DNA of 64,000 nucleotides from NCBI GenBank assembly GCA_031002005.1, contig JARYHS010009186.1:250261199-250325198 (forward strand), read 5' to 3'. A program made the position numbers and the translations under genes. Below are positions 1 through 10,639 of the stretch, piece after piece. The stretch comes from Vandiemenella viatica (lineage: Eukaryota > Arthropoda > Insecta > Orthoptera > Morabidae). The notes under the pieces are model-generated. The model searched no databases, was not told where the DNA came from, and saw only the letters and a program-made list of their open reading frames with translations. Positions within the stretch are counted from its first letter, which is position 1, and each line of letters begins with the position of its first letter.

Positions 1-140
1 TTTAGCATCGTTAATGTTGCGTGTGAGTCAAGACTCTAAATTTTCCAGCAAAATTCGAAAATTCAACTCTTGCTTTCAAATCACTTCATCTGCTACGACA
101 AAAATAATAACAAACGATGTTGGAAGAAATTTATAAACAA

Positions 141-1590
141 CAACTAGTGTAAGCCGGTGACCTTTTCTTACGTATCGTCACGGGTCTAGAATAGTTACAG
201 TTTTTAGGGTCGAAGAATATAACAGGTTGATCTGATCAGACCATTTATGAACTTCACGTGTGTTTGACCCTTAGGGTGAATAATATCTTTTAAGCTTGAA
301 GAACTAAGAAATATTAATAGACCTAGGTATTAACGGATAGGAACGATCGCGCTATTATATATTTGTTTCAAAGGTCGTAGATTCGAACTTGCTTAAATAC
401 GAACTTGACTTATATTTAACCCTTAAAGTTCACTCTTCAAAATTTCAAAAATTCCTGTTTTCATCGAAAGCATCACGTTTTTTTTTTTTTGTTGAGGATG
501 GGCAAACATTCATAATAAATCATTGGTCATAGTGTTTGGAACGACCAGAGAACTTAATACACATTCTATATTAGTAAACAGTTGAGTAAGTCCGAAGAAA
601 TGAATTGCCAGAATAGTCGATTCGGTAACGCATTTTGTCTGATGTCCACTTTAAATAACCAAATAACTCACGCACAGCGAACATGAACAAAGACCATTAA
701 CGAAAGGAAGAGCAAACTTAGTGAATGTATTATGGCAATTAATTTAGTAACACTTGCTCAGCTATAATATGTGATTATTGTAGGCCATCTCTTCCACAGT
801 TGTTTGTTAAATTAATAATTATTCTTTAATAATTACGCCAGTACAACTGTTTTTGACAATATTTATTTGATGGACGCGTTTCGCCTGTCGTCGAGGCATC
901 ATCAGCGTACAACGTTTTATTTTACATTTTTATTTTAAGGTGTGGTTGTTGGTCGCCTGTGCCCTCAACCAGCATGTTGTTTACACTATTGTGCATATTT
1001 ACATATTTTGTACAAAATTGGTCTTTTATGAAAACACTTTGAAGCACAGTTTTTTCCAACGACATTGTCAAACTTTTGTTTTTGCGCTAAATGTGTTTTG
1101 TATAGCATTTGATTGAGGTGATCTTTTCTTGCATACAGGGATTTTATTTCATTTGATAACCATAATTTTTCTGCTGCACAAAAACAAAAGTTTGACAATG
1201 TCGTTGAAAAAACTGTGCTTCAAAGTGTTTTCATAAAAGACCAATTTTGTACAAAATATGTAAATATGCACAATAGTGTAAACAACATGCTGGTTGAGGG
1301 CACAGGCGACCAACAACCACACCTTAAAATAAAAATGTAAAATAAAACGTTGTACGCTGATGATGCCTCGACGAGAGGCGAAACGCGTCCATCAAATAAT
1401 ATTGTCAAAAACAGTTGTACTGGCGTAATTATTAAAGAATAATTAGTAACAGTTGCTCAGCTAAATTGTGGACATTACCTTGAATTTCTTCTGATGATAT
1501 CTCTGGTGGCTGTTACTTTGTGAGTGAAGGCTGACACGTGACACCGTTCACCAGCCAATAGCTATCGAGACGAGTGAGTGAGCTAGGATA
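141..1590 (+). repeat. Unclassified dispersed repeat R1, copy 1 (interrupted)
   Basis: This stretch matches, in inverted orientation, 53148-54112 near the other end of the window. Shared blocks include the start (ACTAGTG followed by AAGC), the middle with GGAACGATCGCGCTAT-like sequence, and the end with GCTGACACGTGACACCG. The word TTATAAACAAC occurs just before the left boundary and just after the right boundary, which fits a target-site duplication of about 11 bp. There is no coding capacity. Relative to copy 2 it carries an extra block at about 741-1466 containing a foldback element. The class is unknown: no convincing TIR, LTR ends or poly(A) tail are visible. Confidence 0.7.
816..1445. 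mobile_element. 630-bp foldback (long inverted repeat) element inside R1
   Basis: Arms of about 269 bp (816-1084) and 266 bp (1180-1445) are near-perfect reverse complements around a loop of about 95 bp. The tips read TAATTATTCTTTAATAATTA on the left and the reverse complement on the right. A 21-bp direct repeat with one mismatch lies outside (744-764) and at the right tip (1443-1463). The block is absent from the related repeat at 53-54 kb, so it is a later insertion. The short reading frames inside are mirror images of each other and are not genes. Confidence 0.8.
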
Positions 1591-4077
1591 TTATAAACAA
1601 CTATTATGATGCAAGGACAATTGTATCATCAGGATCGGATATTAATTCCCCATACCAGATAATGTCACAAAATTTAAAAAAATTTGTTATCTTGGCGATG
1701 AAGAAATAGGTCATAATTTATTTGACGCCGGCGGATACATACTCAAAGAAATATTTTTTATTTGGTTCTTTCTTTTTTGTTAGTTTCACTGTTGACATAT
1801 TTAAAAAATATAATAATAAAATATACGCCTAAATATAGTACAGGTTTAAATCAACCCCAACGTGTCATGTACTGGGTTGAATGAGGGTGAGTATACGTTT
1901 CATTACGTTCCGGAAACGACTGAAGCGACTTTGATGAAACTTTGTATACAGGATCCTTACTGGGTGACTACAGATTCTATAGAAGCGTTCTTTGTCACAA
2001 TGGCGTTGTGTCAATTGTGACATACAGTAATAGGTTTAAGGGGTAGGTCCGTACTTTAACACCCTGCTTGAGCGAGGTTACTGGTAATATCAAAAATTTC
2101 TTCGATGATTTATCTCTGAATTAACAGCACAAATCTCAGATTCCGCGTGGACATCCAGTGTCAGTATATTGTTCCGGGTGATCTGGAATCGGTCCGTTTT
2201 ACTGAGTGGGGTGTCGCGCGGCTCGTGTCGCCGGGGATGCGGGGGCGCTTGCCATTTAAAGTGCCTCCCCCCCCCTCCCGTCAGTGAGGCACAATGCGCC
2301 CGTCCAGGCTGCACTAATTGATATCCCGCCCGGGCACGAATTAACGATGTTTAACTAAGCCCCAGCAACCCTTTGGGGTCGGCCGAGCAAATAGCGCGGC
2401 GGGCAGGCCTCACCCCCTTGACCCGCCCTGCGAGGGATTACGACTCATACCGACACCGCCAGAGCAATGTCAAACACCTCACAGTGACCATACGCTGTCG
2501 ATATCCTCGGTGTAAGCCGAGAGTGGTGGGTGAGTGGCAACGCTTTCCAGACAAATGGCGAGGTAGTTCCTTGTGCTGAGTACTATCAAAATCGGATAAA
2601 ACTGTGGCTTTGTATGAACAACGTTGATAGAAATTAAGGTGAGGAGGGAAAAGAGAAGAGGATTTACATTTTTGTAAATGAAATGAGAACAATGTTTTTG
2701 TATTTGTTTTTAAGAAAACGTATGCAAAGTTCCCTTAACTATATGTTTGTATGATCAACATTTGAAAAAAAAAAAAGAAAAAAAAAGAAAAAACAAACAA
2801 ACAAAGAGTTTACCCATGCAAAAAGCGTCCAACGCGCATATCATTCGCGCAACACGTCACAGCATGTCGGTGACGGGGAGGCCAGAGCTCATGGCTTCAT
2901 CCAAACATAGCTTAATGCTCTTATAATAATTTTCACTTCAAAAAATATTCAGTTAATGTTAAGATGTTGAAATTTAATACACACAAAGAAGAGAAGAGAG
3001 TTTATTAATGGGAAAGTATTTACGATTTATAATAACTTATAATGACCCTCAGTCCCAGACCTTTAATGAAATTGCATTTTAAGAATTATTTGTGGGAAGC
3101 TGGAAGTTGAGTAAACATAGTTTTCTATATTTTTCTTGCAATTAATACTGAATTTGTGTAAATGGACTATGTTATTATGTAAATACTATTTAATATGTTC
3201 AAGGACAACACTATGAAAGAAATCTAGGTTAAAAGTTTGTAATTCCAAATATTGAGCTACGTTGTTTAGAGGACAATTTTCGACAGTTTGGACTGATTTA
3301 TGTGAATAATTTTGTGTGCAAATATCTTTAATTTCTGTTTCTGTGCATTTCATAATGATTGTGAATAATTTTGTATTAATTCTGATTGTTTTAATGTGAT
3401 TTTAATTGTTTAAGAATTGTTAGAATTCCAGAAACGTCCGTCGGAAGTCTTTGAATCATTCTGGAATTTCCTGTGAAGCTTATATAAGCGATCGGTAGAG
3501 ACGAGAAGTGGCAGTATTGAAAGTATTGTTTTGTGAGTAGTAGTTGTTTGAACGTTATAATCGCTGGAGCATCTGTTTACGTACGCACCTAGTATCTTTG
3601 GTGTCTGATGTCTTAAAGGAAAATAAACAAATTTTAATCTGAATCTTCTTGGAATAGTTATTTCATTATAAATGAGATAGCTATCAATCTCTTTCCATAC
3701 AATATTTGATGTCAGAATGCAGGACTTGGATTTGTCATCTGTAATTTTTTGTAATTGAAAAAAATATATTGTTTCTGTAATTGATAGAAACAAATAATCT
3801 CTGCTATAGCTAGCTACTGAAGTTGCCAGATACTGTGTACGGCGGGTTGCGTAGCCGCTAGGCTGAGGTGAACTGCGTCTCCGCTGCCAGTTGATCTGCT
3901 CCTAACTTATATTTTAAACAAACATTGTTTCTTAACCTAACTGCGCTTACGACAGAAGTAGGTAGAAAATGCTATCCATTGATAACTTATCAATCGCTGT
4001 AGACCTAGTAGCAGTTGGGAGAAGGGATACAGTTGACAACATAATATAAACGATTATTGCTATTCAAACATTGATAA
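1591..4077. other. Non-coding stretch with a GC-rich patch
   Basis: No exon or recognisable element was found. Most of it is AT-rich with A-runs (about 2766-2800). The part at about 2150-2600 is clearly GC-rich with many CpG, including CCGGGGATGCGGGGGCGC-like sequence, and could be a CpG island, a degraded GC-rich repeat or a regulatory block. Its short open frames show no recognisable family. Confidence 0.5.
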
Positions 4078-5077
4078 NNNNNNNNNNNNNNNNNNNNNNN
4101 NNNNNNNNNNNNNNNNNNNNNNNNNNNNNNNNNNNNNNNNNNNNNNNNNNNNNNNNNNNNNNNNNNNNNNNNNNNNNNNNNNNNNNNNNNNNNNNNNNNN
4201 NNNNNNNNNNNNNNNNNNNNNNNNNNNNNNNNNNNNNNNNNNNNNNNNNNNNNNNNNNNNNNNNNNNNNNNNNNNNNNNNNNNNNNNNNNNNNNNNNNNN
4301 NNNNNNNNNNNNNNNNNNNNNNNNNNNNNNNNNNNNNNNNNNNNNNNNNNNNNNNNNNNNNNNNNNNNNNNNNNNNNNNNNNNNNNNNNNNNNNNNNNNN
4401 NNNNNNNNNNNNNNNNNNNNNNNNNNNNNNNNNNNNNNNNNNNNNNNNNNNNNNNNNNNNNNNNNNNNNNNNNNNNNNNNNNNNNNNNNNNNNNNNNNNN
4501 NNNNNNNNNNNNNNNNNNNNNNNNNNNNNNNNNNNNNNNNNNNNNNNNNNNNNNNNNNNNNNNNNNNNNNNNNNNNNNNNNNNNNNNNNNNNNNNNNNNN
4601 NNNNNNNNNNNNNNNNNNNNNNNNNNNNNNNNNNNNNNNNNNNNNNNNNNNNNNNNNNNNNNNNNNNNNNNNNNNNNNNNNNNNNNNNNNNNNNNNNNNN
4701 NNNNNNNNNNNNNNNNNNNNNNNNNNNNNNNNNNNNNNNNNNNNNNNNNNNNNNNNNNNNNNNNNNNNNNNNNNNNNNNNNNNNNNNNNNNNNNNNNNNN
4801 NNNNNNNNNNNNNNNNNNNNNNNNNNNNNNNNNNNNNNNNNNNNNNNNNNNNNNNNNNNNNNNNNNNNNNNNNNNNNNNNNNNNNNNNNNNNNNNNNNNN
4901 NNNNNNNNNNNNNNNNNNNNNNNNNNNNNNNNNNNNNNNNNNNNNNNNNNNNNNNNNNNNNNNNNNNNNNNNNNNNNNNNNNNNNNNNNNNNNNNNNNNN
5001 NNNNNNNNNNNNNNNNNNNNNNNNNNNNNNNNNNNNNNNNNNNNNNNNNNNNNNNNNNNNNNNNNNNNNNNNNNNNN
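4078..5077. other. Assembly gap of 1000 N
   Basis: Exactly 1000 N, so the length is a placeholder. Upstream exons of the TMEM30 gene could lie here. Frames that run through it are artefacts. Confidence 0.99.
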
Positions 5078-5080
5078 CAC

Positions 5081-5202
5081 TAGTGTTGCCAAATGCAAGA
5101 ACAAGACCAGACTTGGCCGGTTCTTGGTCTTGCATCAATACACCTGGTCTTGGTCTTGGTCTTGCAAAAATGCAAGACCAAGACCGATTTTGGGCAACAC
5201 TA
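5081..5202. mobile_element. Small hAT-like MITE with internal GGTCTT repeats
   Basis: It is bounded by TAGTGTTGCC on the left and GGGCAACACTA on the right, a terminal inverted repeat of the type seen in hAT-derived MITEs. The interior is built from repeats of GGTCTTG and its complement CAAGACC, so it can fold on itself. The left target site is lost in the gap, so the target duplication cannot be checked. Confidence 0.6.
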
Positions 5203-5999
5203 ATGAAAACACACGTCTATTTATATATATATATATAATACTTGAACTGTTGGTTGGCTCATCAATCACCGGTTTAGTGTAAGTTGGTTATTGCTTTGGC
5301 TGTCGTGATTGAATATACAAACTATTACTTTGCTTACTCGTTTCACCACTGTACCGTTCTGATGACTGGTTGAATTTGCGTTACGTTGTGCTTCGACTGT
5401 GGTCAGTTGGTCGTTGCATTCTGACCCCTTACGAAACACTTCCTCTGGCGTTGATGTGCGATTCACGTTTATGTTATCAGGGGCGTCTGACTCGTAGGTG
5501 GTGTCGCCTCTCTCTCGACTCCGACTAGAGTCCACTGTTGATGAAGGGTGTGAACTACCCCCGTGTGTTGGTTGGGAAATACAATGTCTGTTCCATCTTG
5601 TCACTCCGTATAGTGTCGTTTTTTCACTCTGCAACTCCCAAGAAAACGTTAGACGTCTTCGGAGAGACAGCTTAAAAGAAACTCTTGCCAACAAAACCTA
5701 CCCACGGAGTTTGGTGTTCTACGAGGTGTCAGGCACCGCGCGTGAGCTCGTTCTGTGGCTTTAGCATTCGTCGAACACTACTCTTTGTCGAGTTCTCTAT
5801 GTCTGGACCAACTGGTCCCAGAATTAAGCATCGACGAAAGTTCTGCGGATAATTTAGAGGACCTTTCACAGTTGTTCAGTCTTGTTAAACAATTTGATTT
5901 TGATAAATGTCGCGTACTTTCATTTATCGATATACGGAAAGAAACACAATCTACGACTTTAATCTTCTGAAAACCGTCTAGAAATGTATTAGCGTCCTC
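5203..5999. other. Unrecognised stretch with an open frame of 142 codons
   Basis: A minus-strand frame at 5266-5694 encodes a serine/threonine- and asparagine-rich hydrophilic tail after a basic start. A plus-strand frame of 71 codons lies at 5755-5970. Neither matches a family I recognise. The composition is slightly more GC-rich than the surroundings, and an old retroelement fragment is possible. A TA microsatellite is at about 5219-5237. Confidence 0.25.
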
Positions 6000-6352
6000 C
6001 TAATACGAATTGCTTACAAGATTAACGCTGCGTCCAAATGCTCCTCCTTATTCTTCTTCCCGACGTTTCGACCAGGGCTTAGGTATTCTTCAGGGGACTA
6101 ACCGCCTACTGAATCTGCTAGAGACAGGTGTGGATGGTTATTTGCGTATTTGTAAACAAATACGAAACAATACAGAACAGAACAAATACAAAAACAACTA
6201 GCCACTCCAGTCTCTAGCAGATTCCAGTCTCTAGCATATTCAGTAGGCGGCTAGTCTCCTGAAGACGATCTAAGCCAAGGTCGAAACGTCGGGAAGAAGA
6301 AGAAGGAGGAGCATTTCGATGAAGCGTTAATCTCGTAAGCAATTTGTATTAG
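6000..6352. mobile_element. 353-bp foldback element
   Basis: Left tip CTAATACGAATTGCTTAC and right tip GTAAGCAATTTGTATTAG are inverted copies. The arms continue inward through a purine/pyrimidine tract (TTCTTCTTCCCGACGTTTCG against CGAAACGTCGGGAAGAAG), then CAGTAGGCGG-type sequence and a GTCTCTAGCAGATT repeat. The centre is AC-rich. This is the structure of a MITE or foldback element; no transposase is present. Confidence 0.75.
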
Positions 6353-8271
6353 TTTGACGGCTGCGAAAACAGCCAGAACTTTTATATTAGCGTCCTTGTT
6401 TAGAGCACAATTATTTCAAAACAATACACTTAAAATTCATATTCTTAAAACATTTCTACGAGTTTATTGTTGCTCATTGTGTATGCAGGATCATAACACT
6501 CAGCAATCGAGTGGTTTTAATACCGTTGATGTGGAACCTCGTCAGTATATCGTTACGTCCCTGATTACGTAGAAGAAAGGTAGTAGGAACCAGGCAACCG
6601 ATAATCGAGGCGTCTGGGAAGATCATTACAGACTGTCATTACCATTTATTCATATAATACGCAAAAATTCTTACGTAAGTTCATTTAGGAATCTAATTGA
6701 ATTTTTGGGTCATAGTTTGGTGTTTTTAGAGTGTGTAGCGATGTTTACTAGAGGCGCGAGGGGAAAAAAGTTGCTCAATCTAGAACTGGCACCTAGTGGA
6801 GGCGTCCGCTGGATTGCACCATATCCCGAAGTTCATGAGAGACTAAAGTAGTAGTTAGAGCGAGGTAAGAGAGCTTCCCAACCGCTCCCAGGAGAAGAGA
6901 AGTTGCGAAGCCTGCAGTCTTTAGCTGGAGTGAAATATTGGTTGTCTAGTTTGCTAACTGTGATCAGGTCAACGTTTAATGGGGAGTAGTGAATTTGGCC
7001 GAGTTGTGTATCAAGTCTCTTAGCAGGTTTATTAAGGGCTCAGCATTTGTCTGTAGAGGAATAGATTAACTTCATTTCTGTGGTTATGAAAGGAAGGCGA
7101 GTGTTTAAGGTGTTGTGTAGAGCCATAGACACTCCCGAAGTATTTAGACACGGTCCAGCCAAGCTATTTCAATATTAAATTTGTTTTAATTTAACTACAA
7201 GCGAAATAGTTTTTTTTTTTTTTTTCCAGTGAGGTGAGCATGCCAGGCTGACATGGTTTCGAGGATGACAAAGTTGTCCACAATTACTAAAATGATATAT
7301 GGTTTTTCTTTCTGTTGAAACTATTGACAAATTAAGTAATTATACTGATTACAAAATTTCACTCACATATAGTAACTAACATGGGACAGCATGCACTCAA
7401 AAACTGCTGTGAAAAATTATCATACTAACAGGTTTTTAACTGCTTATGAGTTGTTGGTAATATAATTGATATTGTTAATAAGTGTGTGTACTGTTCCACA
7501 TAAATAGTAACTAACATGATATAATATGTAGTCATAAATTACAGTGAAACTTATTATGGTAACTGGTTGGTAAGAAAATAACTGGTTATTAGATGCTGGT
7601 AACAAGTGTGTACACTGTTACACATAATAAGTAGTAATTAACTCGGGATTGTATTTGTAGATAATTCATCTTTCAATTTAAACATCATTTGGTGGCTTGT
7701 TTGAAGACAAAGGACAGTTTTAAATATAAGGCTCAGATTGGAATCAGTTTCGATTTATTAAAAAGAAACTTTTCCTATTTCAGTGTTGGTGTTTTGAATT
7801 ACAGAAAAATAAAGTTCTTCCTGAAAATTATGGTAAAAAGCAGCTGCCGATCGTTTTAAGATTGGCTATTCCTGTGAAGTACGACACTGTCCGCAAGAAT
7901 TTAAATGTTTCTTGCAAATTTGAGGAAATTTGAGGAATTTGAGGAATTTTGATGCAATTGTAATGAGAATAGTGTCAACACGTTCAATTAAAAGGTCCCC
8001 AGTTTTGGCGGAATTTTCTTAAAGTCTCCATAGTCGAGAAACCTTGCTTCGTGAATATAAAATAGGTTCTGATTTTACCCATAGCGGTTCCTTCTAACAT
8101 TGATGGAAAGCATGAATGTCATAACCATTTAGGTACATGGTCATGCAACGATACTCTAGGATGTTCGTATATTCTACCATGGAGGCAGTTTCCAAGTTTT
8201 TATTACCCCATATATGGCGTATAAACCGTTAGCAGCTCTGCATGTTGCTCTGTGTATTGACTGATTCTTAG
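6353..8271. other. Sequence upstream of the first visible TMEM30 exon; short tandem repeat
   Basis: No exon was recognised here. At about 7360-7650 a degenerate tandem repeat of about 130 bp occurs a little over two times; each unit contains AGTAACTAACATG-like sequence and a GTGTGTRCACTGTTNCACAT-like block. The rest is AT-rich and featureless, with a T-run near 7210. Confidence 0.5.
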
Positions 8272-8521
8272 CTCCGTGCGGCCTAATTGCTAATTCGCTG
8301 TTCAACGACTCAATCCGGCTGCGGCGCTGGCAAGAGGGGAGAGTGTCAGAGGTCCCGCTACTGTACAGCGGCATCGCGTGGCCCGTAGAAAAAATGCGTC
8401 GCTTCCGCAACCCTCCAGCTTCGGATCTCAAGAAGGCTTTCGAAGGTTACGCCAAGCCTCCCAACTGGCGACAAACGTGTACGAGCTCGACCCTGACAAT
8501 CCGGACAACAACGGTTTTTTG
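8272..8521 (+). pseudogene. TMEM30/CDC50 exon with a one-base frameshift
   Basis: The exon encodes the extracellular part of a CDC50/TMEM30 protein, the beta subunit that P4-ATPase flippases need for folding, ER exit and activity. Visible family blocks are PCGLIANSLFND, then SGIAWPVEKMRRFRNPP, then a KPPNW block, and after the break VYELDPDNPDNNGFL. The acceptor is TTCTTAG at 8271 and the donor is GTAGGT at 8522. It ends in phase 0 and joins directly to the next exon, whose first residues NEDLIVWMR follow GFL in the family. The first half reads in one frame to CGA CAA (8469-8474); only two bases (8475-8476) precede GTG TAC, so one base is missing relative to the conserved frame. A homopolymer sequencing or assembly error is as likely as a true lesion. 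The exon is GC-richer than its introns. It starts in the second position of a codon, so an upstream exon is required. Confidence 0.85.
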
Positions 8522-8786
8522 GTAGGTAAACAATGTAATGTAAGGTAAGTTCCTTGGACTATTTTTTTTAAGCCGACACGGCATAGGGCAGCATTGCCAT
8601 CTAGTCGCTACGAGACTAAACGTGCTTGTAAAAGAATAACGAGACAAAAATGATTGGTATGTTGTTCTCGAGTAACCAACCGAGTACACACAGTGTTTAC
8701 ACACGATATTGTGGTAGCTATCTTCAGGTGAAGCAATGATTAGGCCAGAAGATAGGAATTTAGCAGCAAGTCTTGTTATTTGGCTA

Positions 8787-9031
8787 CAGGGCTGGCGTTA
8801 GGGAGTGGGAAGAGGGGGCCGCCGGCTGATTGGGGGGCCCCAATATGGTCTGTAGGGCCCCTCAGTCCAAAAAACTGCCCGTTGTCAATCGTGGGCAGTT
8901 GCAGACCTAAAAAAGGTCACCCATCTGGTCTAAGGGAGGGCCCCATCCAATGTAATGATGAATTAGCCACGGGCCCCAAGTCACTGTTAAGAATCCTTAG
9001 CCCGGGCCCAAGAATCCTTGTGCCAGGCCTG
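8787..9031. mobile_element. 245-bp GC-rich hAT-type MITE
   Basis: The ends are CAGGGCTGGCGTTAGG and, reversed, CAGGCCTGGCACAAGG, an imperfect terminal inverted repeat. It is flanked by 8-bp target duplications TTTGGCTA (8779-8786) and TTTGGCTG (9032-9039), one mismatch. The 8-bp duplication and CAGGG-type ends are the hAT hallmark. The interior is rich in GGGCCC blocks with no coding capacity. It lies in the TMEM30 intron right after the frameshifted exon. Confidence 0.8.
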
Positions 9032-9039
9032 TTTGGCTG

Positions 9040-10639
9040 ATATGACAAAGGATGGATTGGCTGACATGGTGAAGGACAGGTGGTGGGATGGCGGCAGTTG
9101 TCTTTAGCTCGCCGTGGTGTACGGAGCCCAAAACGCTGACTTTGCACAGTCTCAGTAAGTGACATCCAGCATTCGCTCAGCTATTAATCATAATCATATG
9201 TGGGTCGGTGTTATCATATGCTACGCGACCTTTTTTTTTAGCTCTACAATTTTCCCCCGAACGGCAAAAATCAAGGGCCTCTTCTTCACATTTGCTATGG
9301 GCCTCGCGCTGTCTTGATTCTCCTAATGTAATACTGTCCCAGACAAGAAAACTGGCTCTATCAGTCCCTTTTCACAATATTGGCAAGTTTGTAACATGTC
9401 ATAGGGGCAATCCAGATGACTAGATGGCGCGAGTCACTCTTCTGGCTAAATCACGACTCACCCATGAGGAGGAAACTGCTCCTCTGTTTCTGGGTCCAAT
9501 CACGTTGAGCCACGTGGTACTTTTGTGTGAGCAGTATGTACCTGGTGGATCACTTTTCAAAGTTGACGATACTCTGTTTGATGGAAGACGTGTGACCCAG
9601 AAACTGCTGCAAAGATACTTTGCTGATTAAACATTGAAAGCCTTCTGTTTGGTTATTGATTTTCATTAAAAGTCACTTATCTAAACACCAACAATTGTTA
9701 ATTAAATAAAAGGTTCTTTAAGCCGCGGTCGCCAGGCTTAGGCAGTGTTCTCCATTGGGATAATTAAATGAGATAGTCACACAGTTTAGGGTGAACATCT
9801 ACTTAAAAAAAACTTTATTCTAGTTCATTAACCTCTGCCACTACACCGACGGAAAGTACCACCACCAAACAATATATCAACAAGGAATCAGACTTCTTCT
9901 TCGAAAACCACAGATTCGTGGGATAAGAGAGGTTGACTTACAAAATAGTCTCCCACATTCACTATTGTCCTCTTAACGCTATACAGTCACTTGAAAACAC
10001 AGCATTCCCTTTAAAACAGTGAGTTCCACATAATACAAGTCTCCATCATCCACTTCACCAAAGTTTTCATAATTTCAACTATTAGACCGAAAAATGTTCC
10101 TGCGTCAGACTTCACCTGACGGAGGTCAAAGACTCACTACTATACCAAGACAACATAGCATTAACACACGATGTCTGCCACAGATACTATTGCAGGGCAC
10201 AAATGTTTGTTATGTTACAACGTCTTTGGGGACTTAGGGCCTAAGTCAAGATAATGATCACTACGCTGGGTTGTAGCACGTGGTGGACTTTGCCCATTCT
10301 GCGATTGAATTTGTTCTCTCTCCTGAAATCTTCTTGATAACCATGAAATAACCCTCCTGGCATGAGTGTGGCTGGCTAATCAGTCAATTATCTGACCATG
10401 CGTAATATCATCTGTACATGTTGTGTCCCATCCTGCTTACCTGTGTCGTGAATACTGTGTGCTAAATGTACACAAAACACAGTGAGAACTGTTGCACCCA
10501 AGACCTTTGCTCTCTCGGACTGTTTCCGGCACACTAAACAGTCTAATGCTGAGTTGAAAGGCTTATCACGTGTTTGTGTGTTGCACAGCACAGTTTTTAG
10601 TCCACACATTGTCACTGTGCCACAATGGTTTCTCGTGGA
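9040..10639. other. TMEM30 intron, no recognised element
   Basis: Short open frames such as 9424-9630 show no family resemblance. The sequence is mixed, GC-richer up to about 9500 and AT-rich after that. No splice-bounded conserved exon was seen, and none is expected because the flanking TMEM30 exons join directly. Confidence 0.5.

Noticed and set aside
986..1408. Two short minus frames that might encode a small protein
   Set aside because: They are mirror images made by the inverted-repeat arms of the foldback element.
4005..5282. Long open frames on both strands across 4005-5282
   Set aside because: They consist almost entirely of the 1000-N gap.
5266..5694. 142-codon minus frame as the C-terminus of a Ty3 pol protein
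   Set aside because: The hydrophilic tail looked suggestive, but no integrase or RT motif could be placed in any frame.
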